A stretch of 64,000 bases of DNA from Rhodococcus sp. 1163 (GCF_002091985.1 NZ_MKKX01000036.1:1-64000); one strand, 5' to 3'; numbered from the stretch's first letter, positions 1 through 12,511 are shown. Notes: generated from the sequence alone by a model not told the origin. Numbers and translations: made by a program.

Positions 1-562
1 CGGCGTCGATGGCCTGCGCGAGTGAGGGTGCAGCTTTGTCTTTGTCGGAGAGCTGGTACTCGAGCGGTGAACCGTCGCGAGCAAGGGTGGGCCAGTCGAT
101 CGCCAGATCGGTATCGAGCGGATTCATGTCGCGATCCAAAGCCGGGGTGTACTCGATCGAGCACAGGTACATCACCGTCGAACCGTCTTCGAGCGACAAG
201 ATCGCATGCCCGAGGCCTTCCGGGAGATACACCGCACGACGGTCGACGTCGTCGATCAGCACGCTGTCCCACGTCCCGAATGTCGGCGACCCGACCCGCA
301 GATCGACGATCACATCCAGAAACGCACCCTTGGTGCAGGTGACGTACTTCGCCTGGCCGGGAGGGGTGTCGGTGAAGTGGATACCGCGCAGCACCCCGGC
401 GGCCGAGACCGAGCAGTTCGCCTGCGCCAACTCCAACGGCCGCCCGACGGCCTGTTCGAAGTCCGAAGATTTGAACCATTCGAAGAACACGCCGCGATCG
501 TCACCGAACTGGCGTGGGGTGAATTCGAAGGCACCGGGGATTTTCAATTCACGAAAGCTCAT
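1..562 (-). CDS. rmlC: dTDP-4-dehydrorhamnose 3,5-epimerase (RmlC), C-terminus outside window
   Basis: Cytoplasmic epimerase acting on dTDP-4-keto-6-deoxyglucose, third step of dTDP-L-rhamnose synthesis, which supplies the linker between peptidoglycan and galactan. The reading frame starts at ATG 562 with MSFRELKIPGAFEF and runs off the window edge. RmlC cupin signatures are visible: RGVFFEWFK near the N-terminus, GVLRGIH (active-site His), QAKYVTCTKGAFLDVIVDLR, and YLPEGLGHAILSLED. About 187 residues are present, so only the last residues are missing. It lies 11 bp downstream of rmlA on the same strand, implying one operon. Identification is firm. Confidence 0.93.
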   Translation of the reverse strand, partial: MSFRELKIPGAFEFTPRQFGDDRGVFFEWFKSSDFEQAVGRPLELAQANCSVSAAGVLRGIHFTDTPPGQAKYVTCTKGAFLDVIVDLRVGSPTFGTWDSVLIDDVDRRAVYLPEGLGHAILSLEDGSTVMYLCSIEYTPALDRDMNPLDTDLAIDWPTLARDGSPLEYQLSDKDKAAPSLAQAIDA

Positions 563-573
563 CTGCAGATCCT

Positions 574-1443
574 CTACTTGCCGCGATCGACGAGGTCGAG
601 CAGGTATTGCCCGTACCCGGATTTGACGAGCTTGGTTGCCCGTTCCCGCAGCTGATCGTCGGTGATGAATCCGCGACGCCACGATACTTCTTCCGGTGAA
701 CCAATTTTCAGGCCCTGCCGTTGCTCGATGGTGCGCACATAATTGGAAGCATCGAGTAGCGAATCGAAGGTGCCGGTATCGAGCCATGCCGTCCCTCGGG
801 GCAGGACTTCCACGGCGAGACGCCCGGCATCGAGGTAGTGCCGGTTGACGTCGGTGATCTCGTATTCCCCGCGCGCCGACGGCTGAAGATCGCGGGCGAT
901 GGCGAGCACGTCGTTGTCGTAGAAGTACAGGCCGGGGACGGAGAAGTTCGACTTCGGGACCTTCGGCTTCTCTTCCAACGAGATCGCTTTGCCTGCGGCG
1001 TCGAATTCGATGACGCCGTAGGCGCTGGGATCTTTCACCTCGTACGCGAAGACTGCTGCGCCGTCGATGTCACCGAATCGGCCGAGTTGCGATCCCAGTC
1101 CGGGGCCGTAGAAGATGTTGTCGCCGAGCACCAAAGCGGCACTGTCGGAGCCGATGTGCTCCGCTCCGAGGACGAACGCTTGAGCGAGCCCGTTCGGCTC
1201 GTGCTGGACCTTGTAGGTCAGGTTGATGCCGAACTGGGAGCCGTCGCCGAGCAGACGTTGGAACTGCTGCGAATCCTGTTCGGTGGTGATGATCAGAATG
1301 TCGCGGATATTGGCCAAGATCAGCGTCGAGAGCGGGTAGTAGATCATCGGCTTGTCGTACACCGGCACCAACTGCTTGCTGATGCCCATCGTGATCGGAT
1401 GAAGACGCGACCCGGTACCGCCCGCCAGAACAATTCCACGCAT
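574..1443 (-). CDS. rmlA: Glucose-1-phosphate thymidylyltransferase (RmlA)
   Basis: First enzyme of dTDP-L-rhamnose synthesis: joins dTTP and glucose-1-phosphate to dTDP-glucose. The 289-residue length matches the family. It opens with the nucleotidyltransferase signature [18 protein letters not shown], followed by [16 protein letters not shown], the metal-site region [10 protein letters not shown], and the SLEEKP and AWLDTGT motifs. It is followed closely by rmlC and preceded by an unrelated three-gene cassette that separates it from divergent rmlB. The start at ATG 1443 is fixed by the conserved N-terminus. Confidence 0.96.
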   Translation of the reverse strand: MRGIVLAGGTGSRLHPITMGISKQLVPVYDKPMIYYPLSTLILANIRDILIITTEQDSQQFQRLLGDGSQFGINLTYKVQHEPNGLAQAFVLGAEHIGSDSAALVLGDNIFYGPGLGSQLGRFGDIDGAAVFAYEVKDPSAYGVIEFDAAGKAISLEEKPKVPKSNFSVPGLYFYDNDVLAIARDLQPSARGEYEITDVNRHYLDAGRLAVEVLPRGTAWLDTGTFDSLLDASNYVRTIEQRQGLKIGSPEEVSWRRGFITDDQLRERATKLVKSGYGQYLLDLVDRGK

Positions 1444-1487
1444 ATTCGGAAGTCTCGCAGATCAAGAAGGTAATCGCGCGTCCGCGG

Positions 1488-1841
1488 TCACTGCCATTCG
1501 ATGCGAAACGGCTGTTCCTCGGTCTGTAGTGGCCAATTTCCCGGCCAATCGACGCGAGGGTCTGCGCGAAGCTCGCGCACCTCGGCGGGTATGGGTTTTG
1601 CGTCGAGTTCTATGCGGTCCCAGGTGGTGTCTTTCACTGAAACTCGTCGAGCGAACTCACGCAGCTCCGGTGACGCATGTGTCGATTCGGCGAGGCGCGC
1701 AAGGAACTTTGCCGTGACGGTGTGACGCGCGGTCGACGAGCCGATGGTGACACTGTCTGCGTGCCGACGTGCCGCATCGAGCCGACTCAGCGAGTCGAGT
1801 ATGCGATCTCGAGCAGCACTCATGGCTGTATCTTCGGTCAT
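1488..1841 (-). CDS. Small protein of a type VII secretion-associated cassette, unknown function
   Basis: A 117-residue protein starting MTEDTAMSAARDRIL. Its ATG at 1841 overlaps the TGA of the upstream frameshifted gene in an ATGA, so the two are translationally coupled. It is helical and charged in the first half and ends in a Trp-rich tail (DWPGNWPL, FRIEWQ). I recognise no domain. Position directly after a type VII secretion-like protein suggests a partner, chaperone or immunity role, which is inference only. An open frame continues upstream through 3149, but that part belongs to the neighbouring gene (see the frameshift finding). An alternative start is the ATG at 1823. Confidence 0.7.
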   Translation of the reverse strand: MTEDTAMSAARDRILDSLSRLDAARRHADSVTIGSSTARHTVTAKFLARLAESTHASPELREFARRVSVKDTTWDRIELDAKPIPAEVRELRADPRVDWPGNWPLQTEEQPFRIEWQ

Positions 1842-3039
1842 GCGTCCTGCCAGGGTGCTGTGCCTTCTCCGACGGAGAACCGCTCGTCGGGAGTGAAGAT
1901 CACTGGGGTGATGTCGGCGGTCTTTCCGGTGTCGACTGCGGTTTGTCCTTTGTCGAGGAAGTCGGTCAGAGGGGTCAGATGCTGTTCGATGCTCCGGCCG
2001 ATCTGACCGGTGGGATCGGTGATCGCTGCCAGGAACCGCCCGAAGTCGTCGACCACTTCCTCGATCTTGCGGACGAAGGTCCATGGTCAGATCCATAGCT
2101 TGCCAGCATATTTCGATTATTCTTTCGATCTGCCAGGCAGTTCCGAAGATAGGGATCTTCTTGGCCATGACTTTGATCGCCCCTCGCCCTGAACCGACGT
2201 CTACTTCTGCTTCGAGTAGTTCGACGATCTTGGCGATCACTGTTCTGACGGCATCTCGTATCTTCTCGGCGATGGCCTCTGCAATAGCACTGACGGTGCG
2301 GCCACACGGACCCTCCCAGTGTATTGCAGCCACTTGACGCCCCGCGTAGTCCGAAAAAGACTGTGCTGCAAGCCCGTCCCAGTATTCGTCGACCCGCCGC
2401 ACCCCCGCTTCCAGTGACGATGCCGCTGCCTCCATCGCGTTACCGGCTATCTCGAATGCCTGCCCGAGTCGACGGATTTCGTTCCAATTGCCGGTGACCG
2501 GAATGGTCGCGTCGTTCAGTGGACTCCAACCCGACAGTTCGAAGATGGTGCGGTCGATTTCACCGAGCCATCCGGCGGCTTCGTCGATCGTTTCGCGGAT
2601 ATCGTCGACGGCTGGGTTCGGAGCTGGATATTCAATCCCGTCAGGTGACCCGTATTCGGCTGCGGAAAGGTACTCTCCGACGTTGCCTACAGCCGGAGTC
2701 TCGGATGTACCCGGTTGTGTGAGTGGAAACGGAAGCAGATCGGTGTGCGCATTGAGTGCGTCGTAGTTCTTCTGATCTTGATCGTCGTACAGCCACGCTG
2801 CCTTCTGCAGTTCGTTGCCGATATAGCGGCAATTGGCAGCGAGGTGGACATGGCGGCCGCGCGTGTACTCCTGGTAGTTCGTGATGAACGGTGCCAAACG
2901 TTGCAAAATCTGTCCGGGGATGGTGCCGCTGAGGCCTGCATGTTCGCCGATATAGCGATGGCTCGCCAAGGTGCCGTGACCGATACGGTCTGCCAGCCTT
3001 CCGAGGCCGGCAATTTCGGACGGATAAGTTCTGAGTTTC

Positions 3040-3050
<11 letters not shown>
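1838..3050 (-). pseudogene. Type VII secretion-like (EspC/WXG-type) protein with a frameshift near 2066-2089
   Basis: The N-terminus (MEHEKLRTYPSEIAGLG, ATG 3050) is helical and resembles the EspC-like type VII secretion target family (LASHRYIGEHAGL ... NELQKAAWLYDDQDQKNY). A second helical segment carries a WXG-like turn (VDEYWDGLAAQSF), then a long amphipathic helix (AEKIRDAVRTVIAKIVELLE). The frame that encodes this continues past 2089 into Arg/His-rich low-quality protein, while the +1 frame takes over with good coding character (VRKIEEVVDDFGRFL ... GTAPWQDA) and stops at 1838, overlapping the next ATG. A one-base insertion or two-base loss between 2089 and 2066 explains this. It could be a real mutation or a sequence error. 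The start overlaps the upstream stop by 11 bp. Confidence 0.68.
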
Positions 3051-5742
<2,692 letters not shown>

Positions 5743-5746
<4 letters not shown>

Positions 5747-6165
5747 GAGGCTGTCTTTCTGCGAAACGAGAAGTCGCGGTAGCCGAAGAAACTGACGACT
5801 GCCATCACTGCTGTGACGACCAATTGTGAAGGGATGGGCGGAAAGTGGAAAAACGATACCGCTACGGTCATCAACGAGATATTTGCGAGAAACGCACCGA
5901 AGTTGACGACGAAAAATCGCCACAGATCTCGAAGGAAGTGCCCGCGCACTCGGAACACCAGGTAGCGGTACATCGCGAATGCACAGAGCACATTGCACAG
6001 GTACCCCAGGACGATGGCGGCATGGTAGCCGTACCGCTCACCGATGATGAGTTGCCACACGATGAACCAGCCGGTGCCGAGGGCAGTATTGACGCCACCC
6101 ACCAGAAGAAATGCGAGCGCCTGGTTCTTCACAATGCGCATGAGCGGCCCAGGTGATCCGGTCAT
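5743..6165 (-). CDS. GtrA-like membrane protein (putative polyprenyl-phosphate-sugar flippase)
   Basis: 140 residues with four predicted membrane helices: ALAFLLVGGVNTALGTGWFI, YHAAIVLGYLCNVLCAFAMY, RFFVVNFGAFLANISLMTVA, and SQLVVTAVMAVVSFFGYRDF, the last ending in the FxYRxxSFRR signature of the GtrA family. GtrA proteins are proposed to flip polyprenyl-phosphate-linked sugars made by a GtrB-type transferase. The preferred start, ATG 6165, overlaps the epimerase stop (ATGA); ATG 6141 is an alternative. The genes around it supply the other members of a Gtr system (GT2 at 7127-8170, GT-C-like protein at 8182-10476). Confidence 0.88.
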
Positions 6166-7130
6166 TCCTGCTGGGGGAGAAGGTGTTTCGGGTTCGGTCC
6201 TCTGCCAGCACCCAGTGCCTGGCGAGTCGCGTGGAGCGTAGATGCGATTCCTGCGGGCAACGTCCGGTGGGTTCGCCGGTCTATCTCCGGCCACACGGTC
6301 GAGCGCAGCCTGAGATCGCGTCCTTGGAACGCGGCCAGCGGCGACGCAGCGAGCACCACATTCGGTCGTCGGCGAAATACAGTGCGACAGGCACCGAGGA
6401 TCGAACCGATTGTGACGGCTTGCCCGGAGGCAAATATTTTCGTCGTCGGCGGTGTGGTTCGTCGAGCCGAAAGGGTCAGTGTGTCGGCCACCATCTCCGC
6501 AGCGTCGGAAACGTAAAGGTAATCGCGGAGTGTGTCCATGGGAACGTAGATCGACACCGGTGACGCCATCAGGTATCCACGACACAGGTGCGAGATGAGT
6601 CCCTGTGGCTTGCTGAGGTTTTGGCCGGGCCCGTAGAGGTTGGCGAACCGCCCGATCACGACATTGATCCCGCTGCGTATGCCGAAGTTCATGGCGATAC
6701 TTTCAGAATCGAGTTTCGCTCGGCCGTAGTCGCCCAGCGGAACGACCTGTGTTTCCTCGTTGTGCGGCGCGCCGACGGCTCCGGCGTAGACGCCGCCTGC
6801 GGAGGAGGCGAGAAAGAATGTACCGTCGGCGGATTGCTTGCCTGCAATCTGCTCGAGGACATCCGCGATAAGGGCGTTTTCTTCAGCGAATTCTGCTGCG
6901 CTAGTGCCGTTTACGCCTGCCCCTGCGGCCCAGACGATGTTCCAGGTGGCGTCGCTGAAGGATCCGAAGAACTTCGCGCAGTCCTGCATCAGAGTCGCTT
7001 TGGCTGATGCATGATCGGACCACGGCACATTGCTGGTGTAAACGATGTTCCCGCGGCGCCGAAGTTCGCGGTTGACCGAGGAACCCAGTAGCCCACCGCT
7101 GCCGACAATCCACGTATACGTCGGGCTCAC
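6162..7130 (-). CDS. NAD(P)-dependent sugar epimerase/dehydratase (extended SDR)
   Basis: 322 residues. The Rossmann motif is GSGGLLGSS near residue 10, and the catalytic pair is YGRAK near residue 137 with an upstream Ser region (LASSAGGVYAG). GRFANLYGPGQNLSKPQG and LRDYLYVSDAAEMV are typical of nucleotide-sugar epimerases/dehydratases. The substrate is unknown; a rare-sugar donor for the surrounding Gtr-like module is plausible. The start overlaps the upstream GT2 stop by 4 bp and its own stop overlaps the GtrA start by 4 bp, giving strict translational coupling. Confidence 0.85.
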   Translation of the reverse strand: MSPTYTWIVGSGGLLGSSVNRELRRRGNIVYTSNVPWSDHASAKATLMQDCAKFFGSFSDATWNIVWAAGAGVNGTSAAEFAEENALIADVLEQIAGKQSADGTFFLASSAGGVYAGAVGAPHNEETQVVPLGDYGRAKLDSESIAMNFGIRSGINVVIGRFANLYGPGQNLSKPQGLISHLCRGYLMASPVSIYVPMDTLRDYLYVSDAAEMVADTLTLSARRTTPPTTKIFASGQAVTIGSILGACRTVFRRRPNVVLAASPLAAFQGRDLRLRSTVWPEIDRRTHRTLPAGIASTLHATRQALGAGRGPNPKHLLPQQE

Positions 7131-8170
7131 GCCGACGAGGTGGGTCGAGGTGGGTCGACTGTCGGGGTGGTCCGACCGAGCGGACCGTCGGCGGGGTCGG
7201 CAACGATCAGGTACGGAGGTTTACCCATCGCGGTCTTCACGTTGACGCCGACGTACTCGGCGACCACGCCCAAAGAGAACAGTGTGGCGCCGAAGCCGAA
7301 CAAGAGGATGACCATCGTCGAGGCCCAACCGCGTACCTCGGAACCGAGATCGAACAGTAGATAGGAGGCGAGGACATACAGAACGAGCGCGAGACCGAGC
7401 CCGGCGAAGGCAACCCCGATGAGGCTGACCAGTCGCAGACCCTTCGTGCCGCTGGAAAGGACCATGCGCCAGAAATGCGACAGAAGAGTTCGCAGTCGGT
7501 ACCCGGAGCGACGGCCGTGCTCCTCCCGAAGTTCTACGGGGCTGGTGGTGACCTCTCCGGCGATCCAACCGAGCGCGACGTCGAGATAGGCCTCGGAACC
7601 CGCATATGCAGCCACCGAGCGGCCGACCTCACCGAGGACGAGGCGGTAGCTCTGGTAGCTCACAGTGTTGTCCGCGGCCATCGCCTTTGCGATAAGCCAT
7701 TTGGATCCGCGTGAGGCAGCATTGCGCCAGAATCCGTGCGGTGCAGCGTTTGTCGGCTTGGCATAGACGACAGACGCTCGAAGATCGAGAGCCGTGTCGA
7801 GCAGGCCGCCGATGTCTGCCGGATCGTGCTGGCCGTCCTCGTCCATGGTGACGATCCACTCACCACCGCTCGACGCCATTCCTGCGAGGGTGGCGGGATG
7901 CTGCCCGAAATTGCGGCTGAGCCACACGCCGCGGACAAAGGTGTGTTCTTCGGTGAGCGCGCGGATCACATCGGCCGAGTTGTCGGGTCCGTGATCGAAG
8001 ACCAGCAACACTTCCTCGACGATCAGCGGGCGACCACCCGGGGAGTAGGTCACCGACGTAAGCGGCAGTATTTCGCCGATGAGCGTGCGCAGCGTCTGCT
8101 CACCTTGATAGACCGGCACCACGATAGAGATGCGGTGCGGATCGGGGGCAGTGTCTGGCAGGGGCATCAC
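7127..8170 (-). CDS. GtrB/DPM1-like polyprenyl-phosphate glycosyltransferase
   Basis: 347 residues. The N-terminal GT2 domain (RISIVVPVYQGEQTLRTLI; GEWIVTMDEDGQHDPADIGGLL with the DxDxQHDP motif) is that of dolichol-phosphate-mannose synthase-like enzymes that load a sugar on polyprenyl phosphate. The C-terminus has two membrane helices (VSLIGVAFAGLGLALVLYVL and STMVILLFGFGATLFSLGVV), as in GtrB/ArnC. Start: GTG 8170 or ATG 8167. Together with GtrA and the GT-C-like protein it forms the three-part lipid-linked glycosylation set. Confidence 0.9.
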   Translation of the reverse strand: MMPLPDTAPDPHRISIVVPVYQGEQTLRTLIGEILPLTSVTYSPGGRPLIVEEVLLVFDHGPDNSADVIRALTEEHTFVRGVWLSRNFGQHPATLAGMASSGGEWIVTMDEDGQHDPADIGGLLDTALDLRASVVYAKPTNAAPHGFWRNAASRGSKWLIAKAMAADNTVSYQSYRLVLGEVGRSVAAYAGSEAYLDVALGWIAGEVTTSPVELREEHGRRSGYRLRTLLSHFWRMVLSSGTKGLRLVSLIGVAFAGLGLALVLYVLASYLLFDLGSEVRGWASTMVILLFGFGATLFSLGVVAEYVGVNVKTAMGKPPYLIVADPADGPLGRTTPTVDPPRPTSSA

Positions 8171-8181
8171 GGGGTGTGAGC

Positions 8182-10476
8182 CTATCTGCTCTCTGCGGAA
8201 CTGATGCGGTCCGACGCCTCGGGTTCGGTGATGTTCTCGACCGACAACCCGTCGCCGGCTCGTCTCGGACGGCGTCGACGCAGGTCGAAGACCACGAGTA
8301 CCGCCAGTAGAAGAACTCCACCCGCGATCCCGACCAGGCCTAGTCTCTGACCGGGGGGCCGGAACGAGATCGCGAGGTCAGCGTTGTCGGTTCCGGCAGG
8401 TAGGTCGACGTAGAGGAAGATGTCACCTAGACCTTTGGTCTGCAGTGGCTCACCGTTCAACGTCGCGCTGTACCCGGGCCAGGCCAACCGTGCGAAGACG
8501 ACACTGCCGCCTGTCGGCGAGCTCACGTTCACTCTTTCGGAGTTCGTGCTGGACGACTGGGGCACTGCCGTGGCGTCGACTGTGGCCACCACACGCCCGA
8601 TGTCTTCGGGAATGAGACCGTCGATACGTTCGAGTACGTAGATCTGACGCTCGGCTTCAGCCGTCGGAGGGGTGACCCACTTCCATCCGGCAGGGGCAGG
8701 TTGCGAATTCGCGAGTGGATATTGGTTCTTCTGGAGGACGACGCGATCCAGACGCATCAGGTCTGCGTAGGTCTTACCTGTGTAGATCTCCACTTCAAAG
8801 AGTCGCCGGAACGCGTCAGAGCAGGTGGATCCCTCGTGCTGGAGGCAGAGCAGATTGGCGAAGTCGAGGTAGCCGACCGGGGTGTAAGCGTTGACGTAGT
8901 CGAGCCCGAGAACCTTGGCAGAGTTTCCGTACACCTGCGAGTGCCACGGTAGGCGAGGGTCGTCGGCGCTGTCGGCGCTGGTCTCTGTCAACGTACGGCT
9001 GCCGAGTTGCAGCGTCTCGCCCTCCCACTGCGGAAATCCGGACCTGGCTTCGGACTGGGTCGTCGGAAGCCACCATTTCGCGAAGGGCGGGTCGTACGAG
9101 GCAACCTGATACATCGCGACGGGCGCGATGGTGAGAAGCAGCAACGCTGCCGTTGCGCGGGTGGAAAACCGGTGGGCGAGGAACAGTGCCACGGCACCGA
9201 CGGCGACGATCAGTAGACCGGACACGACGTGGCGACCGAAAAGTTCGGGTCCTGACGAACCGGCCCTGAGCACGAGGATCACGGTCAGCAGGGATGCGGC
9301 AAGTAGACGCGGGCGGAGTTTGTCCAAGGTTCCGTACCTGCTCACCAACGTCGCTACGAGGATCAACGCGACGAGAGCGACGAACGGAAGGACGCGCGCG
9401 GGCCAACGTATCGGCCCGATATCGCTCGGACCTGCGGTGAAGACGAGGGCGAACACAAGCAGAATCAAGGGGGCCGTGAGCTCGCGGAGAGCGGCGGGCA
9501 CGCGCTTCCACGCTATGAACGCCAGCGCCGGGACGAGGAACCAGGCGATATACGTGGCAGGTGAGGCGGTCGTCTCGCCCGACCAGGATTCGATACTTGT
9601 CACCGAAGTCGGGATGCTCGCAGTCAGCGTCTCCGACCATGGAGCGGTCAAGAAGTTGTCATTGAAGGTGCCTTCTTCTCCGCTGCGCCACGTCACCGAT
9701 GACGTCAGGACACCGGGCAGGAAGGTGATGGCCCCGCACGCTGCAGCAGCGATCCCGACCCCGGCCACTCTCAGAGCGGCCCTCCACTCACGCTGGAAGA
9801 CCCATTCCCCGATTGCCACCGAGCCGACAACGACCCCGGCCATGACCGCGGCGTGTACGTATCCGACGCTGATGGCGAGATACAGGAATACGAACGGCAT
9901 GATCGGGCCGGAACGCCCACGTGCGTAGGACACCGAGCTGGCCCACGCGTTCATGATCCACGCTGTTCCGATGAGCGCGGTGACCCACGAGGTGTTCTCG
10001 AAGAAGAGTGTGAATCCGACGAATGGCGCACTGGCACCTGCGACCGCGGCCCACGACGGTCGGGAACCGTAGGCGAGGGCGACGCGGTACACACCCCACG
10101 CCAGCACGACGGAGAACCCGAGTTTGACACCCGTCGCAAGCAACGCCAGGTTGTCAATCGAGGGAGAGAGGTAATTGATAGCCATCTGGACCGGGTTCCA
10201 GAGCCCGCCCTGACCCTCGACGGGATAGTTGCCCGACATCCATTGGTCCAACACAAGCGAAGGGAACTGGCCCTCGCGCATGATCCGTCCAAGTTGTAAC
10301 CAATTGGGCACGGCGCCGGATTCGGTGTCGTCGATATAGAAGAACCGCGGATCGACGCTGAGAACGAGTAGATACCCGAGTGCGACGACCGCAGCGGCGG
10401 CGGCTGCCCACAGGAGACGCTCTTTACGGCTGCCGAGCGCAGCGCTGTGGACGTGCTCGGCTCGGTTGGGGATCAC
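8182..10476 (-). CDS. Multi-pass membrane glycosyltransferase-like protein (YfhO/GT-C type)
   Basis: 764 residues. About twelve hydrophobic segments between residues 20 and 470 (for example LLWAAAAAAVVALGYLLVL) carry an acidic first loop, FFYIDDTESGAVPNWLQLG, like the catalytic loop of GT-C enzymes. Then comes a roughly 230-residue extracytoplasmic domain and a final helix (LGLVGIAGGVLLLAVLVVFD). The fold resembles bacterial YfhO-type membrane proteins. The likely role is to transfer a sugar from a flipped polyprenyl-phosphate donor to an envelope glycan; this is inference from context. Start GTG 10476 has GGAG 7 bases upstream. First gene of the operon 10476-4913. Confidence 0.82.
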   Translation of the reverse strand: MIPNRAEHVHSAALGSRKERLLWAAAAAAVVALGYLLVLSVDPRFFYIDDTESGAVPNWLQLGRIMREGQFPSLVLDQWMSGNYPVEGQGGLWNPVQMAINYLSPSIDNLALLATGVKLGFSVVLAWGVYRVALAYGSRPSWAAVAGASAPFVGFTLFFENTSWVTALIGTAWIMNAWASSVSYARGRSGPIMPFVFLYLAISVGYVHAAVMAGVVVGSVAIGEWVFQREWRAALRVAGVGIAAAACGAITFLPGVLTSSVTWRSGEEGTFNDNFLTAPWSETLTASIPTSVTSIESWSGETTASPATYIAWFLVPALAFIAWKRVPAALRELTAPLILLVFALVFTAGPSDIGPIRWPARVLPFVALVALILVATLVSRYGTLDKLRPRLLAASLLTVILVLRAGSSGPELFGRHVVSGLLIVAVGAVALFLAHRFSTRATAALLLLTIAPVAMYQVASYDPPFAKWWLPTTQSEARSGFPQWEGETLQLGSRTLTETSADSADDPRLPWHSQVYGNSAKVLGLDYVNAYTPVGYLDFANLLCLQHEGSTCSDAFRRLFEVEIYTGKTYADLMRLDRVVLQKNQYPLANSQPAPAGWKWVTPPTAEAERQIYVLERIDGLIPEDIGRVVATVDATAVPQSSSTNSERVNVSSPTGGSVVFARLAWPGYSATLNGEPLQTKGLGDIFLYVDLPAGTDNADLAISFRPPGQRLGLVGIAGGVLLLAVLVVFDLRRRRPRRAGDGLSVENITEPEASDRISSAESR

Positions 10477-10627
10477 TGTTCACTCCGTGAATCTGGTTGA
10501 CGACAACCGACTGTATCGCGCTGCATCCTCACAGTAGAAACGGTGCGTACCGTGCGTCGAACCGTTGACGGCCGGGGCTGTGCGACCATGGGCAGTGATT
10601 CTTCGACAAGATGGGGTTCTTCTAGGT

Positions 10628-12511
10628 ATGGACGGCACTGCTCTCAATCGTCTCGATGCACCATCGAACGGCCTCGGCGCCGCGGACAATGCAGGCCCGT
10701 GCGGATTAACCGCGCAGCGCCTGCTCTTCGACGGACCGTCCCCACTGGTCAGCGCCGATATGTATGCGAACGTCGCGAAGGGAAATGCCGAGCGCTCGCG
10801 CTACGTCGCTGTACTCTCCAAGCGCACCACCGTCGACACCAATAGCTACTTCGGACGGTTTCCGGCCAGTTACTGGCAGCGTTGGACCGACGTCACCGAG
10901 GTCAGATTCGAAGCTGCGGTCACCGGGGCGGGGCGCATCGACATCGTCGCGACCGACTCGAAGGGCCGCAAACGGACGGTCTCGAGCACCACGATCGACA
11001 CCGACGGGCAGTCGAGCCGTCTCAGCATGGCAGTGAAGGTTCAGCAGTTTCTCGACGGCGGCGCCTTGTTCGTCCGGTTCTCCACCAGCTCGGGTGAGCT
11101 GACCGTGGAAAGCGCGGAGTGGTCGGTCGATGCACCGGAGAAGCTGCGTCCCACCTCGGTTGTCATCTGCACCTTCAACCGCGCCGACGACTGCGCGAAC
11201 ACTTTGGCCGCGATGGCGGACGATCCGATCGCGCTGAACGGAGTCGACAACGTATATGTGGTCGATCAGGGCACGGATCAGGTGCAGACACGCGCGAAGT
11301 TCCAGCGAGTTTCGGCCGAGCTCGGCGACCAACTGGTCTACATCACCCAACCCAACCTCGGAGGCGCCGGCGGATTCACCCGCGGCCTGTACGAGGTGCA
11401 AGGTAAGGGTGGGGATCCCGCGAACGTCATCTTCATGGACGATGACGTGCTGTGTGAGCCCGAGGCGCTCGTCCGGATGAATGCATTCGCGAACAAGACC
11501 GTCGAGCCCGCGATCATCGGCGCGCAGATGCTCTATCTGCTGCATCCCGATCGCGTGCACGTAGGCGCCGAGGTTGCCAATCTGCAGAAGATCGAAGCCG
11601 GTCTTCACGTCAAGGACGCGATCTCGGACAAGAGCGCGCTGAAGAAAAAGCAGGACATTCGCGTCGACGCCGGTTACAACGGTTGGTGGTCGTGCCTGAT
11701 CCCGTCGGAGATCGTCTCGCAGATCGGCTACCCGCTACCTTTGTTCTTCCAGTGGGACGACATCGAGTACGGCTACCGCGCTCGCGCGAACGGCTTTGCC
11801 ACTGTCACCCTTCCCGGCGCTGCCGTGTGGCATGCGGACTTCGCGTGGAAAGACTGGGACGAGTGGCACAGGTACTTCAATCTCCGCAACGGCATGATCA
11901 CCGCTGCATTGCACGGAGGCCTCGACGGTAGAAAGCTTGCGCGCCAACTGAGTACCGATCTGTTCCGCTACCTGGTTTCGATGCAGTACGGGATGGCGTT
12001 CACCTTGATCAAGGCCATCGAGGACTTCCTTGCCGGTCCGAGCAACCTGGTCGACGGCGGCATGGAGGCGGCCGGGGCGATTCGCCGTGAGCGGGCGGCG
12101 TATGGGGAGACCAAGCGGCACAACGCAAATGCGGTGCCCGACGTTCGTCCGGCAGACATGTTCATCACCCCGGCAGGTCCTACCCCGAACAAGAAGCTGG
12201 AATGGGCTGTGCTGGCCAAGCGGGTCCTCAATCAGTGGCGCGGGCGAGTACACCCCGGACCGGTTGCGATCTCGGCGGACGACGCACATTGGTGGCATGT
12301 GTCGCTGTTCGCGCACGCAGTCGTGACAGATCGTTCGCAGGAAGGTGTGCGAGTTCGCAAGCGCGACAAGGACGCTGCCAAGACGCTGTTCATACGCGGA
12401 GTGCAGGCACTGCGTCGTCTGCGGACCGAGACCGCGGACGTGTCCGACGCTTACCGAATCGCGATGCCCGAACTGACGAGTCGCGAGAATTGGGCACGGC
12501 TCTACAGCTGA
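10628..12511 (+). CDS. glfT2: GlfT2-like galactofuranosyltransferase
   Basis: 627 residues, close to the 637 of the mycobacterial polymerase that builds the galactan from UDP-galactofuranose. An N-terminal beta-sandwich (FGRFPASYWQRW) is followed by a GT-A domain with VICTFNRADDC, QPNLGGAGGFTRG, the metal-binding FMDDDV (D271-D273), YNGWWSCLIP, the catalytic WDD pair (D377-D378), and the metal-ligand His in VWHADFAW (H402). The helical C-terminus contains AIEDFLAGPSNLVDGG. ATG 10628 is preferred; upstream in-frame sequence is low quality. Where I recall an acceptor-site His in M. tuberculosis (YFHLRN), this protein has Asn418. It is divergent from the Gtr-like operon. Confidence 0.87.
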   Translation: MDGTALNRLDAPSNGLGAADNAGPCGLTAQRLLFDGPSPLVSADMYANVAKGNAERSRYVAVLSKRTTVDTNSYFGRFPASYWQRWTDVTEVRFEAAVTGAGRIDIVATDSKGRKRTVSSTTIDTDGQSSRLSMAVKVQQFLDGGALFVRFSTSSGELTVESAEWSVDAPEKLRPTSVVICTFNRADDCANTLAAMADDPIALNGVDNVYVVDQGTDQVQTRAKFQRVSAELGDQLVYITQPNLGGAGGFTRGLYEVQGKGGDPANVIFMDDDVLCEPEALVRMNAFANKTVEPAIIGAQMLYLLHPDRVHVGAEVANLQKIEAGLHVKDAISDKSALKKKQDIRVDAGYNGWWSCLIPSEIVSQIGYPLPLFFQWDDIEYGYRARANGFATVTLPGAAVWHADFAWKDWDEWHRYFNLRNGMITAALHGGLDGRKLARQLSTDLFRYLVSMQYGMAFTLIKAIEDFLAGPSNLVDGGMEAAGAIRRERAAYGETKRHNANAVPDVRPADMFITPAGPTPNKKLEWAVLAKRVLNQWRGRVHPGPVAISADDAHWWHVSLFAHAVVTDRSQEGVRVRKRDKDAAKTLFIRGVQALRRLRTETADVSDAYRIAMPELTSRENWARLYS

